Program-made: the position numbers and the translations under genes | Shown here: one piece after another, positions 17,598 to 27,074 of the stretch | Position numbering within the stretch: position 1 is the stretch's first letter | Layout of the letters: every line of letters starts with the position of its first letter | The notes under the pieces: generated by a model | Told to the model about the DNA's origin: nothing | Databases searched by the model: none | What the model saw: only the letters and a program-made list of their open reading frames with translations | NCBI GenBank assembly: GCA_005503215.1 | Contig: SCNS01000012.1 | Location: 1-64,000 of the forward strand | Length of the DNA stretch: 64,000 nt | From: Sphingomonadaceae bacterium 3R27C6 | GTDB taxonomy: Bacteria > Pseudomonadota > Alphaproteobacteria > Sphingomonadales > Sphingomonadaceae | Reading direction: 5' to 3'

Positions 17598-18142
17598 TGG
17601 CCGCGCTGTCGGACCGGGGTGCGTCGGCGCTCTGGGTCTCGCTGCTGACGGCAGCGAGCACCGCGACGACGCTCGCGCTCGCCTGCGCGACTCCCTTTCC
17701 AGCGCTTGCGGCGCTCGCGGCGGTGCATATGCGCCGCCGTGACGGCGTGGCGCTCATGCTGCTCGCATGGGCCGCGAGCCAGTTCGTCGGCTTCTTCCTG
17801 CTCGGCTATCCGCGCGACGGAAGCACGCTGGGCTGGGGTGCCGGGCTCGGCACCGCCGCGGTCGGATCGGCGCTCGCGGGCTATGCGGCGCTGCGGGCGC
17901 TCCCATACCGCTCGGTCGCGGCGCGGCTCGGCCTCGCCTATGCGGCGGGGTTCACGGCGTTCAAGGGCATCATCCTGGCCTGGGCGCTTGTCCTCGGCGG
18001 GTTGCACACCGCGATGGCGCCCGACCTTCTCGCCGAACAGTTCGTGCGTAACGGCGCGATCCTGATCGGGCTTTATGTCCTCTATCGCCTGTTGGTCGCG
18101 GCCGGCGTCCCGGCACCGCCGCAACCGGCAACGGCGGCATAA
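17597..18142 (+). CDS. Small polytopic membrane protein, possible BtuM-like cobalamin transporter
   Basis: This 181-residue protein is almost entirely hydrophobic, with five or six predicted helices. The segment LALACATPFPALAAL has a Cys near the end of a helix, followed later by FVGFFLLGYP. Its start overlaps the btuB stop by one base, so it is the second gene of the riboswitch operon. Small B12-linked membrane proteins of the BtuM/ECF S-component type have about this size and use a conserved Cys to bind cobalt. That comparison is from memory and position, not from a search. No BtuCDF transporter is in the window, which leaves the inner-membrane step to this or an unlinked protein. Confidence 0.5.
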   Translation: MAALSDRGASALWVSLLTAASTATTLALACATPFPALAALAAVHMRRRDGVALMLLAWAASQFVGFFLLGYPRDGSTLGWGAGLGTAAVGSALAGYAALRALPYRSVAARLGLAYAAGFTAFKGIILAWALVLGGLHTAMAPDLLAEQFVRNGAILIGLYVLYRLLVAAGVPAPPQPATAA

Positions 18143-18549
18143 TGCTGACACGCGTCGACCCGGGTCCGGCGGTGGTGGTGTGCAATACCTGCCGCCACAG
18201 CCGCGAATCCCGGGACGACGCGACAGGCAAACGCGGCGGCGCGCGGCTGGTCGAGGCATTGAAACGTCTCAAGGAAGACGAGCCGCGCTACACCGGCATC
18301 GCGGTGCAGGAAATGGCGTGCCTGTTCGCATGCCAGGACCATTGCACCGTCCATCTGCGCGCGCCCGACAAGGTCGGCTATGTCCTCGGCCGGTTTCAGG
18401 GCGATGAAAATTCCGCGCGTGCCATTCTCGACTATGCCGTCCACTATGCGACAAGCGAGCATGGCCGCGTCCCCTTTTCGCTTTGGCCCGAAGGCGTCAA
18501 AGGGCATTTCATCACCCGCACCCCGCCACCAGGATTTGTCGCCGAATGA
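18142..18549 (+). CDS. DUF1636 putative metal-binding protein
   Basis: The 135-residue soluble protein has cysteines in the pattern of the DUF1636 family: CNTC near the N terminus (residues about 14-17), then ACLFACQDHC in the middle. This is ferredoxin-like and suggests a metal or iron-sulfur site. Families of this type are often found in cobalamin operons, but no reaction is established. It overlaps the upstream membrane-protein gene by one base and cobT by four bases (ATGA). Confidence 0.75.
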   Translation: MLTRVDPGPAVVVCNTCRHSRESRDDATGKRGGARLVEALKRLKEDEPRYTGIAVQEMACLFACQDHCTVHLRAPDKVGYVLGRFQGDENSARAILDYAVHYATSEHGRVPFSLWPEGVKGHFITRTPPPGFVAE

Positions 18550-19562
18550 CCAGCTTTGCCTCCGTCCATGTCTTCGAGGCCGCGCTTGCGAACCTGCGGG
18601 ACCCCGATGCCGGCACCGCGGCCGACGCGCGGGTGAGGCAAGGCGAGTTGACGAAACCCGCCGGATCGCTGGGGCGGCTCGAAGATCTGGCGATCTTTTT
18701 CGCCGGCTGGCAGGGCAAGGCGCGGCCGCGGATCGCCCGCGCGCGCGCCGCGATCTTCGCGGGCAACCATGGCGTCACCGTCCACGGCGTCAGCGCCTTT
18801 CCGCCCAGCGTCACCGCGCAGATGGTCGCCAATTTCGCGAACGGCGGCGCGGCGATCAACGCCTTGTCGGGCGCCGCCGGGCTCGAACTGACGGTCGTCG
18901 CGCTCGATCTCGACCGGCCGACCGCCGATTTCACCATCGCCCCGGCGATGAGCGAGGCCGATTGCCTCGATGCGCTGAACCGCGGCGCGGCGGTGGTCGA
19001 CGCCGACCTCGACCTGATCGTCCTCGGCGAAATGGGGATCGGCAATTCGACCGCCGCCGCCGCGCTGTGTGCGCGCAGCTTCGCCGGCGGTGTGGCGGGA
19101 TGGGTCGGCCCCGGCACCGGGGTCGACGGCCACGGCGTCGCGCGCAAGGTCGAGGCGATCGAACGCGCGCTCGCCTTTCACATCGATGCGCCGCGCTCGG
19201 CGTTCGAGACGCTGCGCCGCGTCGGCGGGCGCGAGATCGCGGCGATCGCGGGCGCGGTCGTGCGCGCGCGCCAGCTTGGCGTTCCGGTGCTGCTCGATGG
19301 CTTCATCTGCACTTCGGCCATGGCGCCGCTCGCGGCCGAGAATCCCGCGATCGCGGACCATTGCATCGCGGGTCATTGCTCGGCCGAGCCGGGACACAAG
19401 CGCCTGCTCGACCTGCTCGGCCTCGTCCCACTGCTATCGCTCGATATGCGGCTGGGCGAAGGCAGCGGCGCGGCGGTCGCGGCGAATATCGTCCGCAGCG
19501 CGCTCGCCGCGCACGACCAAATGGCGACCTTCGCCGAAGCGCAGGTGTCGGCGTCGCTGTGA
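18546..19562 (+). CDS. cobT: Nicotinate-nucleotide:dimethylbenzimidazole phosphoribosyltransferase
   Basis: This 338-residue enzyme activates the lower-ligand base of cobalamin by making alpha-ribazole phosphate from nicotinate mononucleotide. Conserved CobT segments are GSLGRLEDLA, IFAGNHGVTVHGVSAFP, LGEMGIGNSTAAAALCA and the C-terminal RLGEGSGAA, which carries the catalytic Glu. The ATG is fixed by the ATGA overlap with the DUF1636 gene. It belongs to the nucleotide-loop branch. Confidence 0.95.
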   Translation: MTSFASVHVFEAALANLRDPDAGTAADARVRQGELTKPAGSLGRLEDLAIFFAGWQGKARPRIARARAAIFAGNHGVTVHGVSAFPPSVTAQMVANFANGGAAINALSGAAGLELTVVALDLDRPTADFTIAPAMSEADCLDALNRGAAVVDADLDLIVLGEMGIGNSTAAAALCARSFAGGVAGWVGPGTGVDGHGVARKVEAIERALAFHIDAPRSAFETLRRVGGREIAAIAGAVVRARQLGVPVLLDGFICTSAMAPLAAENPAIADHCIAGHCSAEPGHKRLLDLLGLVPLLSLDMRLGEGSGAAVAANIVRSALAAHDQMATFAEAQVSASL

Positions 19563-20128
19563 CCGGCTTCGCGCTCCATCTGCTGCGCCACGGCGCCCCC
19601 GAAACGCCGGGTTTGCTGATGGGACGCACCGATGGCGCGCCGACGGCGGACGGCATCGCCGCTTGCGTGGCGCAAGCCGAAGACCTTGGCGTCGAACGCC
19701 TGATCGCAACGGACCTGCGGCGCAGCTGCGCGGCGGGCGAAGCGATTGGCACGGCCGCGGGCATACCGCTCGCCATCGATCCGCGCTGGCGCGAACTCGA
19801 TTTCGGTGCATGGGACGGCAAACCGGCCAGCGCGATCGATCGCGACGCGCTCGGCCGTTTCTGGGACGATCCCGACACAAATCCACCGCCGGGCGGTGAG
19901 CGCTGGTCGGCGCTCGTCGCGCGCGTGTCGGCCGCGATCGCCGACCTCGCGCCCGTCCCGACGCTCGTCGTCACCCACGGCGGCGCGATGCGCGCAGCGC
20001 TCCACCACCTGTGCGGGTTCGACCAGCGCCAGCTCTGGGCGTTCGACCTGCCCTATGCCGCGCGGCTCTCGCTCCGCGTGTGGCCGGGCGAGCCGACCAG
20101 CGCCCAGATCGCGGGGCTTTATCCATGA
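19559..20128 (+). CDS. cobC: Histidine phosphatase, probable alpha-ribazole phosphatase
   Basis: The 189-residue protein belongs to the phosphoglycerate-mutase-like family, with LRHGAPET (the phosphohistidine), the WRELDFGAWDGK segment and VTHGGAMRA with the second catalytic His. In cobalamin operons this family removes the phosphate from alpha-ribazole phosphate or adenosylcobalamin phosphate (Salmonella CobC). It starts with GTG, overlapping the cobT stop as GTGA. Assignment rests on family plus context. Confidence 0.85.
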   Translation: MTGFALHLLRHGAPETPGLLMGRTDGAPTADGIAACVAQAEDLGVERLIATDLRRSCAAGEAIGTAAGIPLAIDPRWRELDFGAWDGKPASAIDRDALGRFWDDPDTNPPPGGERWSALVARVSAAIADLAPVPTLVVTHGGAMRAALHHLCGFDQRQLWAFDLPYAARLSLRVWPGEPTSAQIAGLYP

Positions 20129-20844
20129 AGGGGCTAGTCGTCGCGATCCAGTTCCTGACGCGCCTGCGGACGCCGCGCATCGCGGTGTCGAGCGACGAAT
20201 TCGCGGCATCGATGCGCTGGTTTCCCGCAGTCGGGCTGATCGTCGGCGCAATCGTCGCGGCTGGTGGCTGGGCCGGCGCGCGGGTCGACCCGTGGACGGG
20301 CGCCTTGTGCGCGCTCATCCTCTGGGTCGCGGTCACCGGCGCGCTGCACCTCGACGGGCTGGGCGATATCGCCGACGCGAGCGGGGCGGCGCACAAGGAC
20401 CGCGAACGGCTGCTCGCGGTGCTTGGCGATCCGCATGTCGGCAGTTTCGCGGTCGTCGCCATCGCGCTGCAACTGATCGCCAAACTCGTGCTGCTCCATG
20501 CATTGCTCGACCGCCAGATGTTCGCCGCGATCACACTGATCCCGTTCGCCGCGCGGATCGGACCACTCGTCTGGTCGCGCGCGCTTCCCGATCTCCACGC
20601 GGGGCTGGGCTCGCGTTTTCGGGGCGCGGTGCGGCCTGTGGACTTCGTCATCTGGGGCTTGGCTCTTGTCGCCGCCGCGTGGGCATCGCCCTCGCTGCTG
20701 ATCGCGCCCTTGACCTTCCTCCTCTGGGGCGGGTGGCTGCTGCGCAAGATCGGCGGGATTTCGGGCGACGGGCACGGCGCGGGGATCGAGATCGCCGAAA
20801 GCCTGCTGCTCGCCGCCGCCCTGCTGCTGGCGCACCTTGCATGA
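20125..20844 (+). CDS. cobS: Adenosylcobinamide-GDP ribazoletransferase (cobalamin synthase)
   Basis: The 239-residue integral membrane enzyme joins adenosylcobinamide-GDP and alpha-ribazole. The N terminus VVAIQFLTRLRTP and the metal-binding motif LHLDGLGDIADASGA are diagnostic of CobS. Several hydrophobic helices follow, and GISGDGHGA near the C terminus is also conserved. The start overlaps the cobC stop by four bases. Confidence 0.95.
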   Translation: MKGLVVAIQFLTRLRTPRIAVSSDEFAASMRWFPAVGLIVGAIVAAGGWAGARVDPWTGALCALILWVAVTGALHLDGLGDIADASGAAHKDRERLLAVLGDPHVGSFAVVAIALQLIAKLVLLHALLDRQMFAAITLIPFAARIGPLVWSRALPDLHAGLGSRFRGAVRPVDFVIWGLALVAAAWASPSLLIAPLTFLLWGGWLLRKIGGISGDGHGAGIEIAESLLLAAALLLAHLA

Positions 20845-21815
20845 GCAGCCCATGGACATGGCACGGCGGCGGGCTCGAAGCCGCGAAGCGCGAGTTCGGG
20901 AATGGCGACTGGATCGATCTGTCGACCGGGATCAATCCGCACCCCTGGCCCGGCGCCGCCGCGATGGCGTTCGACTGGCACCGGTTGCCCGACCCCGACG
21001 CACTCGCGCGGCTCGAAGCCGCCGCCGCCGCCTGTTTCGGTGTCGACGCCCGCCATGTCTGCGCCGTGCCCGGAAGCGAGATCGGCCTGCGCCTGACCGG
21101 GGCGCTGATCGGCCGCCCCGCGCGACATGTCGCGCCGAGCTATCGCACGCATGGCGAAATGGTCGCCGAAAGCGCGCCCATCGCCCTCGCAGGGGCACCC
21201 GAGCACGACGGCACATTGATCCTCGCCAACCCCAACAACCCCGACGGACGCGCCACCGACGCCGCGGCGATGCAGGCGCTGCTGGACGGGCGCGGCCCCG
21301 GCGGCTGGTTGCTGGTCGACGAAGCCTTTGCCGATACCGATCCGGCCGCGAGTATCGCGCCGCTGGTCAATGACGGAAAAAGGCTGATCGTCTTTCGCTC
21401 CTTCGGCAAGTTCTTCGGCCTCGCGGGCGTGCGGCTCGGCTTCGTCGTCGCGCCGCAGACCATCGTCGCGGCACTGCGCGAACGGCTCGGCGCGTGGCCG
21501 CTGTCGGCGGCGGCGATCTTGATCGGCACCGCCGCCTATGCCGACCGCGACTGGATCGCCGCGACGCGCCGTCGCCTCAGCCAAGAGGCGACCGCACTCG
21601 ACGCGATGCTGGCTGGTCGAGGTTTTCAGCCCATCGGCGCCTGCCCGCTCTTTCGCCTGATCGAAACCGGCGACGCGCATGCGCTGTTCGAACGGCTCGC
21701 GCGGCGCGCGATCCTGACGCGCCCCTTCGCCGATCAACCGCGCTGGCTGCGGATCGGCCTGCCCGCCGACGCCGGTGTGCGCATGCGGCTCGAAGCGGCG
21801 CTCGCCGATGGCTGA
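20841..21815 (+). CDS. cobD: L-threonine-O-3-phosphate decarboxylase
   Basis: The 324-residue PLP enzyme of the aminotransferase fold makes (R)-1-aminopropan-2-ol phosphate, the linker of the nucleotide loop (Salmonella CobD; CobC in Pseudomonas nomenclature). It begins WTWHGGGLEAAKREFG and IDLSTGINPHPWP, typical of the family. The PLP-binding Lys is in FRSFGKFFGLAGVRLGF, and LANPNNPDGR binds the cofactor. It overlaps cobS by four bases and cbiB by eight. Confidence 0.93.
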   Translation: MSSPWTWHGGGLEAAKREFGNGDWIDLSTGINPHPWPGAAAMAFDWHRLPDPDALARLEAAAAACFGVDARHVCAVPGSEIGLRLTGALIGRPARHVAPSYRTHGEMVAESAPIALAGAPEHDGTLILANPNNPDGRATDAAAMQALLDGRGPGGWLLVDEAFADTDPAASIAPLVNDGKRLIVFRSFGKFFGLAGVRLGFVVAPQTIVAALRERLGAWPLSAAAILIGTAAYADRDWIAATRRRLSQEATALDAMLAGRGFQPIGACPLFRLIETGDAHALFERLARRAILTRPFADQPRWLRIGLPADAGVRMRLEAALADG

Positions 21816-22746
21816 GCCGATCGCGCTCACCGCGCTCGCGCTCGACGCCGCGTTCGGCTGGCCGCGCGCGCTCTATCGCCGCCTCGGTCACCCCGTCAGG
21901 CTGTTCGCGCATATCATCGGCAACTGCGAGGCGCGGTGGAACACCTCCGCACACAGCTTCGGCGTACGGCGCGTGCTCGGTGCCCTAACCCTTCTCATCC
22001 TACTTGTCCTCGTTGTCGGCGCCGGCTGGGCGCTCCAGCACCTGCTGCTCGCGTCGCTCGGCGGCTGGGGCTGGATCGCCATCGCGATCCTCGCCTGGCC
22101 CGCACTCGCGCAGCGCAGCCTGTTTGATCATGTCCGCGCGGTCGGCGAGCGGATCGATACCGGCGACCTCGTCGGCGCCCGAACCGCGGTCGGTATGATC
22201 GTCGGGCGCGACACGGCCGCGCTGGACGAAGCTGGCGTCGCGCGCGCCGCGATCGAAAGCCTTGCCGAAAGCTTTTGCGACGGTGTCGCCGCACCGCTCT
22301 TCTGGCTCCTCCTCCTCGGCCTGCCGGGCGTGTGGGCGTATAAGGCGGTGAACACCGCCGACAGCCTGATCGGTCACCGCGAGGAGCGCTGGCGCGCCTT
22401 CGGCTGGGCGGCCGCGCGTTTCGACGATCTCTTGAACTGGATCCCCGCGCGGCTGTCGGGGGTGCTGCTATGCCTTGCGGGCGGGCGGGGTTGGCGCGTC
22501 CTCTGGCGCGACGCGCGGCGCCACGCTTCGCCCAACGCCGGCTGGCCCGAAGCGGCGATGGCTGGCGTACTCGGGCTTCGGCTCGCGGGTCCGGTCGCTT
22601 ATGACGGCGTGATGCACGACAAACCATGGATCGGCGATGGGACCAGCGACGCGGGCGGCGACGAAATCGACCGCGCGCTCACCATCTATATCCGCGCCTG
22701 CCTGCTGCTTTGGCTGATCGCGGGAGGCGCGATATGGCTGCGCTGA
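21808..22746 (+). CDS. cbiB: Adenosylcobinamide-phosphate synthase
   Basis: The 312-residue membrane protein attaches the aminopropanol linker to cobyric acid. Conserved segments include the N-terminal [69 protein letters not shown], and [16 protein letters not shown]. It overlaps the cobD stop by eight bases and the cobQ start by 13. Confidence 0.94.
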   Translation: MAEPIALTALALDAAFGWPRALYRRLGHPVRLFAHIIGNCEARWNTSAHSFGVRRVLGALTLLILLVLVVGAGWALQHLLLASLGGWGWIAIAILAWPALAQRSLFDHVRAVGERIDTGDLVGARTAVGMIVGRDTAALDEAGVARAAIESLAESFCDGVAAPLFWLLLLGLPGVWAYKAVNTADSLIGHREERWRAFGWAAARFDDLLNWIPARLSGVLLCLAGGRGWRVLWRDARRHASPNAGWPEAAMAGVLGLRLAGPVAYDGVMHDKPWIGDGTSDAGGDEIDRALTIYIRACLLLWLIAGGAIWLR

Positions 22747-24191
22747 TGTTGCAAGGCACCGGCTCCGACGTCGGCAAGTCGGTGCTCGTCGCCGCGCTCT
22801 GCCGCGCGCTGACCAATCGCGGCCTTCGTGCCCTTCCCTTCAAGCCGCAGAATATGTCGAACAATGCCGCGGTGACGACCGACGGCGGCGAGATCGGGCG
22901 CGCGCAGGCGCTGCAAGCCATTGCGTGCCGCGCCGAGCCGCACAGCGACATGAACCCGGTGCTGCTGAAACCGCAGGCCGACCGCACCTCGCAGCTCATC
23001 GTCCACGGCCGCGTGCGCGGGACGCTCGGCAGCGGCAATTTCCGCGAAGCGCGCGGCGCGCTGATGGCCGAAGTGCTCGAAAGCTATGACCGGTTGCGCA
23101 GTCAGTGCGACATCGTCGTCGTCGAGGGTGCCGGGTCGCCCGCCGAGATCAACCTGCGCGCGGGCGACATCGCGAACATGGGTTTCGCACGCGCCGCGAA
23201 CGTGCCCGTCGTGCTGATCGGCGATATCGACCGCGGGGGCGTGATCGCCTCGCTCATCGGGACGCGCGCGGTGATCGACCCCGAAGACGCCGCGATGATC
23301 CGCGGCTTCCTGATCAACAAGTTCCGCGGCGACCCCGCGCTGTTCGAGGACGGCTATCGCGAGATCGAGAAGCGCAGCGGGTGGCCGGGGTTCGGCGTCA
23401 TCCCCTGGCTGAGCGCGGCATCGCGCCTGCCGAGCGAGGATGCGGTGATTCTCGAACGCCCCGCCGACCCGCGCGACGGCCGCAAGCTGATCGCCTGCCC
23501 GATCGTGCCGCGCATTTCGAATTTCGACGATCTCGACCCGCTCAAGCTCGAGCCCGGGGTCGAGATCGTGATGGTGCCGCCGGGCCGGCCGATCCCCGCC
23601 GAGGCATCGATCATCGTGCTGCCGGGATCGAAGGCGACGATCGCCGACCTCGCGGCGCTGCGTGCCGAGGGTTGGGACATCGACATCAAGGCGCATCACC
23701 GGCGCGGCGGGCTGATCGTCGGGCTGTGCGGCGGCTATCAGATGCTCGGGCGCCGGATCGCCGACCCGCTGGGGATCGAGGGGGCAGCTGCCGAGGTCGA
23801 AGGGCTCGGCCTGCTCGACGTCGAGACGATTCTTTCGCCCGCAAAGACGTTGCGCCGCGTGCAGGGAACCGCATTGGGTGCGCCGGTCGAAGGTTATGAA
23901 ATGCATATGGGTGAAACCAGCGGCCCCGGCACAGCGCAGCCGTTCGCCACGTTGGAAGACGGCGCGCGCGACGGCGCCATCAATCGGGAGGGCAATGTGA
24001 TCGGATCCTATCTGCACGGCCTGTTTGCCTCCCCCCCGCTGCGCAGCGCATTGCTCGCGCAAATCGGCGTCGCGGGCGACGGACGCGACTATGCCGCCAA
24101 CGTCGATGCGGCGCTCGACGACATTGCGGGCGAGTTTGCGGCGCACGCCGATATCGATGCGATGCTGCGGATCGCGGGGATCGGCGCATGA
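22734..24191 (+). CDS. cobQ: Cobyric acid synthase
   Basis: This 485-residue glutamine amidotransferase amidates adenosylcobyrinic acid a,c-diamide at four side chains. The N-terminal ATPase has [19 protein letters not shown] and [13 protein letters not shown]; the C-terminal triad domain has the nucleophile Cys in [14 protein letters not shown] and the catalytic His in [16 protein letters not shown] six bases before the ATG at 22734 sets the start. It is the only corrinoid-ring modification enzyme in the operon; cobB-type a,c-diamide synthase and earlier steps are absent here. Confidence 0.95.
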   Translation: MAALMLQGTGSDVGKSVLVAALCRALTNRGLRALPFKPQNMSNNAAVTTDGGEIGRAQALQAIACRAEPHSDMNPVLLKPQADRTSQLIVHGRVRGTLGSGNFREARGALMAEVLESYDRLRSQCDIVVVEGAGSPAEINLRAGDIANMGFARAANVPVVLIGDIDRGGVIASLIGTRAVIDPEDAAMIRGFLINKFRGDPALFEDGYREIEKRSGWPGFGVIPWLSAASRLPSEDAVILERPADPRDGRKLIACPIVPRISNFDDLDPLKLEPGVEIVMVPPGRPIPAEASIIVLPGSKATIADLAALRAEGWDIDIKAHHRRGGLIVGLCGGYQMLGRRIADPLGIEGAAAEVEGLGLLDVETILSPAKTLRRVQGTALGAPVEGYEMHMGETSGPGTAQPFATLEDGARDGAINREGNVIGSYLHGLFASPPLRSALLAQIGVAGDGRDYAANVDAALDDIAGEFAAHADIDAMLRIAGIGA

Positions 24192-24712
24192 CCGGATCGT
24201 CGCTGTTCGTGCTCGGCGGCGCGCGATCGGGCAAGAGCCGCTATGCGCAGGCGCGCGCCGAAGCTGCGGGCGGCAGCCCCGTCTTCGTTGCGACCGCCGA
24301 AGCGTTCGACGACGAGATGCGCGAAAGGATCGCCCGCCACCAGGCCGACCGCGACGCGCGCTGGCGCACGGTCGAGGCGCCGCGCGACCTGCCCGCCGCC
24401 ATCGACGCGTTGAATGCCAAAGATGCGGTCGTGCTGGTCGACTGCCTGACGCTCTGGGTATCGAACCTGTTGCTCGCCGACGTCGACATTCCGCGTGCAG
24501 CCCGTGAATTGTGCGCCGCGATCGCCCGCTTCGAAGGCACGCTGATCCTCGTCGCCAACGAAGTGGGCCTCGGCATCGTGCCCGACAATGCACTCGCGCG
24601 GGCGTTTCGCGACGCGGCCGGACAGCTCAACCAGTCGGTTGCGGCGACGGTACCCGAAGTAGCACTGATAACCGCGGGACTGCCGCTGACGCTCAAGTCG
24701 CGCGGGGCATAG
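24188..24712 (+). CDS. cobU: Adenosylcobinamide kinase / GTP:adenosylcobinamide-phosphate guanylyltransferase
   Basis: The 174-residue bifunctional enzyme phosphorylates adenosylcobinamide and transfers GMP to it. The P-loop is [15 protein letters not shown], followed by [16 protein letters not shown] with the RHQADR segment that carries guanylyl-transfer residues, and [12 protein letters not shown]. It is the last gene of the operon and overlaps cobQ by four bases. No terminator is visible after it. Confidence 0.94.
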   Translation: MTGSSLFVLGGARSGKSRYAQARAEAAGGSPVFVATAEAFDDEMRERIARHQADRDARWRTVEAPRDLPAAIDALNAKDAVVLVDCLTLWVSNLLLADVDIPRAARELCAAIARFEGTLILVANEVGLGIVPDNALARAFRDAAGQLNQSVAATVPEVALITAGLPLTLKSRGA

Positions 24713-24796
24713 TACCCATTTTCCAAAACGTGCTGAATGCGGCGTTTACTATCGTCATGAAGCATATCCTCACGCCGCCCCGGCAAATCGGGCCGC

Positions 24797-25870
24797 ATGA
24801 GAAAGCATGCCCATCTTGTCGCTGGCGATTCGCGATGGCTTTCTGTCTCGGTCGCCCTTGTCGCCGCAGCGCTGACGCCGTCGGCCGCCCATGCCTCGTC
24901 GAAGCTGCTCAACACCAAGGCGTTGGCGGGCAGCAAGACCGCATGCCCCGTGGCCGCAAGCCATGCGCCGCCGGCCCGGGCCGACATCTCGCGCGCCATA
25001 TTGGGCGGCGCGCCGAGCGCGCTCGACCGCATCCGCGCCGACCAGCAGGGCGTCGCGGTGGCCGAGCCCGCCGCCGCTACACCGATCACCGCCGGCCTCG
25101 ATGCTTTCCCGGTTCGGCAGGCGCTCGAGCCCGCCAGCCGCACCCCGGTCGCTTTCGCCTTCCCAGAAGGCTGCGGTATGCCGTCGATCTTCGCGCCGTT
25201 CGCTGAAACCGCCGAATATGATCCCGCCGCCGAACTTGGCACCCGCGCGATCCCCGTCAAGCGAACACGCTTCGATAGCCGCTGGGATCATGTCCGCCGC
25301 GCCGCGCCCGCAGGGCTGATGCAAAGCAAGCTGCGCCGCGCGAACGCTTCGCCGGGGCTGGCCGAGCCGGATCTGCTCGCGCGCGTCAATCAATGGGTCA
25401 ATCGCGAGATCGCCTATGTGAACGACGACCGCAATTACCGGCAGCGCGATTTCTGGGCGACCGCCGAGCAGACACTCGAGCGCGGCAAAGGCGATTGCGA
25501 GGATTTCGCGATCCTGAAGATGCAGATGCTGCGCGCCGCGGGAGTCGACGCCGACCGCATGAAGCTCGTCCTCCTTCGCGACCTCGCCGCGAACGCCGAC
25601 CATGCCTTCCTGCTCGTCCAGACCGACACCGGGAAGGTCGTCCTCGATAATGTGACCGACCGGCTTTACGACGGCAGCCAGTCCAATGCGGTGCGTCCGG
25701 TGTTGTCGTTCAGCGAGAACCGCCGCTGGGTCCACGCCTATCGCGGTACGCAGCCGTCGCCGAACCTCGCCGCGATCCCCGCGTCGCAAAAATCCTACAC
25801 GCTCGCGCTGAACAATCAGCGTTCGGTGAGCGCCGACCCGCTGACCTTCAAGACCGGCTTGAGCAAGTAG
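24797..25870 (+). CDS. Transglutaminase-like cysteine protease, LapG-type
   Basis: The 357-residue precursor has an N-terminal hydrophobic segment (WLSVSVALVAAALTPSAAHA) and a long linker before a BTLCP (DUF920) protease domain. The catalytic triad is Cys234 in GKGDCEDFA, His269 in ADHAFLL and Asp284 in VLDNVTD, with spacing close to that of Pseudomonas LapG. LapG is a periplasmic protease that cuts the N terminus of giant type I-secreted adhesins to release them, and is held inactive by the c-di-GMP receptor LapD. The protein is about 120 residues longer than LapG. It converges on, and overlaps by 55 bases, the adhesin-secretion operon, so the giant adhesin is the likely substrate. Confidence 0.85.
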   Translation: MRKHAHLVAGDSRWLSVSVALVAAALTPSAAHASSKLLNTKALAGSKTACPVAASHAPPARADISRAILGGAPSALDRIRADQQGVAVAEPAAATPITAGLDAFPVRQALEPASRTPVAFAFPEGCGMPSIFAPFAETAEYDPAAELGTRAIPVKRTRFDSRWDHVRRAAPAGLMQSKLRRANASPGLAEPDLLARVNQWVNREIAYVNDDRNYRQRDFWATAEQTLERGKGDCEDFAILKMQMLRAAGVDADRMKLVLLRDLAANADHAFLLVQTDTGKVVLDNVTDRLYDGSQSNAVRPVLSFSENRRWVHAYRGTQPSPNLAAIPASQKSYTLALNNQRSVSADPLTFKTGLSK

Positions 25871-27072
25871 CTCAGCACCGATTTCTTGCCGGTCACAATC
25901 TCGACATCGCATAGCATGCCGGGGGTGATCGGCAGCCGCCGGCCGTTCGACGTCAGATAGCTGTTCGTCGTTTCGACGACGACGGTGAAATAGGCCTGCC
26001 GTTCGACCTCGTCATAGATGCTGTCCGCCGACACGCGGACGACCTTGCCATTGAGCCCGCCATAGATTGAAAAGTCGTACGCGGTGACCTTGACGTTCGC
26101 GGGGTCGCCGACCTTGATGAAGGCGATGTCGCGCGGGGTGACGCGCGTTTCGATCAGCAATTTGTCGCCTAGCGGCACGATCTGCATGATCTTTTCGCCG
26201 GCATTCACATAGCCGCCGAGCGTGTTGACGAGCAGGTCGTTGACGACGCCGCGCGTCGGCGAACGGATCTCCGATCGCGCGAGCCGCCCTTCGGCGCCGC
26301 GGATCGTTTCCTCATTCACCGCCATCTTGGTCGTCAGCTGGCTGCGTTCGTTGAGCGCTTCCTGCTGGAAATCGAAGCGCGCGCGTGACACTTCGGCGCC
26401 CGCTTCGCGCACCGCGGCCTGCGAGCGCGAAATCGCCTGGCGCGCCGCGGCGAGGCGGCCCTGGATGTCGACGACTTCGCGCTGCGCGGTGAGCAATTCG
26501 GTCTGCGGCACGACGCCCTTCGCCGCGAGCGGCGCGAGCATCGCGACCTGTTCGCGCGCGAGGCTCAGGCTGCTTTCGAGCGACGAGGCGGTCGCCTGCG
26601 CTTCGCCCATATCGCGGCGGCGCTGCTCGACGCTCGCCGACAGCGCGGCGAGCTGGCTTTGCAGCGACGAGCGCCGCACTTCGGCAAGCCGCGTTTCGTC
26701 ACCGCAGCTTGTCCCAACACAACCCGCGCCGCCGCCTTCGCCCGCAAGGCGCGCGGCACGCTGCGCGAGGCGGGCATTTTCGGTTTCGAGCTGGCCAAGT
26801 TCGGACTGCGACGTCGTATTGTCGAGCCGCACTAGCAGCTGGCCTTTCTTGACCGTCTGCCCCGAACGGACGAGGATTTCGCGGATCGTCGAGGGTTCGG
26901 CCGATTGGATGATCTGCACCTTCGACGAAGGGATCACGCGGCCCTGCCCGCGCGACACCTCATCGACGCGCGCGATGCTCGCCCACAGCAGGAACAGCAC
27001 GAAGCCAGCGGCAGCCGCGACCATGATTTGCTCGCTTCCGCGGAGGCGCTGCCAGAATTTCACGATTCCCAT
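25816..27072 (-). CDS. Type I secretion periplasmic adaptor (HlyD/LapC family)
   Basis: The 418-residue protein has one N-terminal membrane anchor (IMVAAAAGFVLFLLWASIA), a lipoyl-like half (IQSAEPSTIREILVRSGQ and VKKGQLLVRLD), a long coiled coil between about residues 90 and 260, then the second lipoyl half and beta-barrel domain. The HlyD-family signature is near the C terminus. A Cys-containing insert (GGAGCVGTSCGDE) interrupts the coiled coil and is unusual. It links the ABC transporter to the TolC-like channel. It is the last gene of the operon, two bases after the SleB gene. Confidence 0.92.
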   Translation of the reverse strand: MGIVKFWQRLRGSEQIMVAAAAGFVLFLLWASIARVDEVSRGQGRVIPSSKVQIIQSAEPSTIREILVRSGQTVKKGQLLVRLDNTTSQSELGQLETENARLAQRAARLAGEGGGAGCVGTSCGDETRLAEVRRSSLQSQLAALSASVEQRRRDMGEAQATASSLESSLSLAREQVAMLAPLAAKGVVPQTELLTAQREVVDIQGRLAAARQAISRSQAAVREAGAEVSRARFDFQQEALNERSQLTTKMAVNEETIRGAEGRLARSEIRSPTRGVVNDLLVNTLGGYVNAGEKIMQIVPLGDKLLIETRVTPRDIAFIKVGDPANVKVTAYDFSIYGGLNGKVVRVSADSIYDEVERQAYFTVVVETTNSYLTSNGRRLPITPGMLCDVEIVTGKKSVLSYLLKPVLKVSGSALTER

Positions 27073-27074
27073 GG

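Noticed and set aside
22686-24593. 635-codon minus-strand frame opposite cobQ and cobU
   Set aside because: It spans two well-identified genes in the opposite strand and has no domain or ribosome site.
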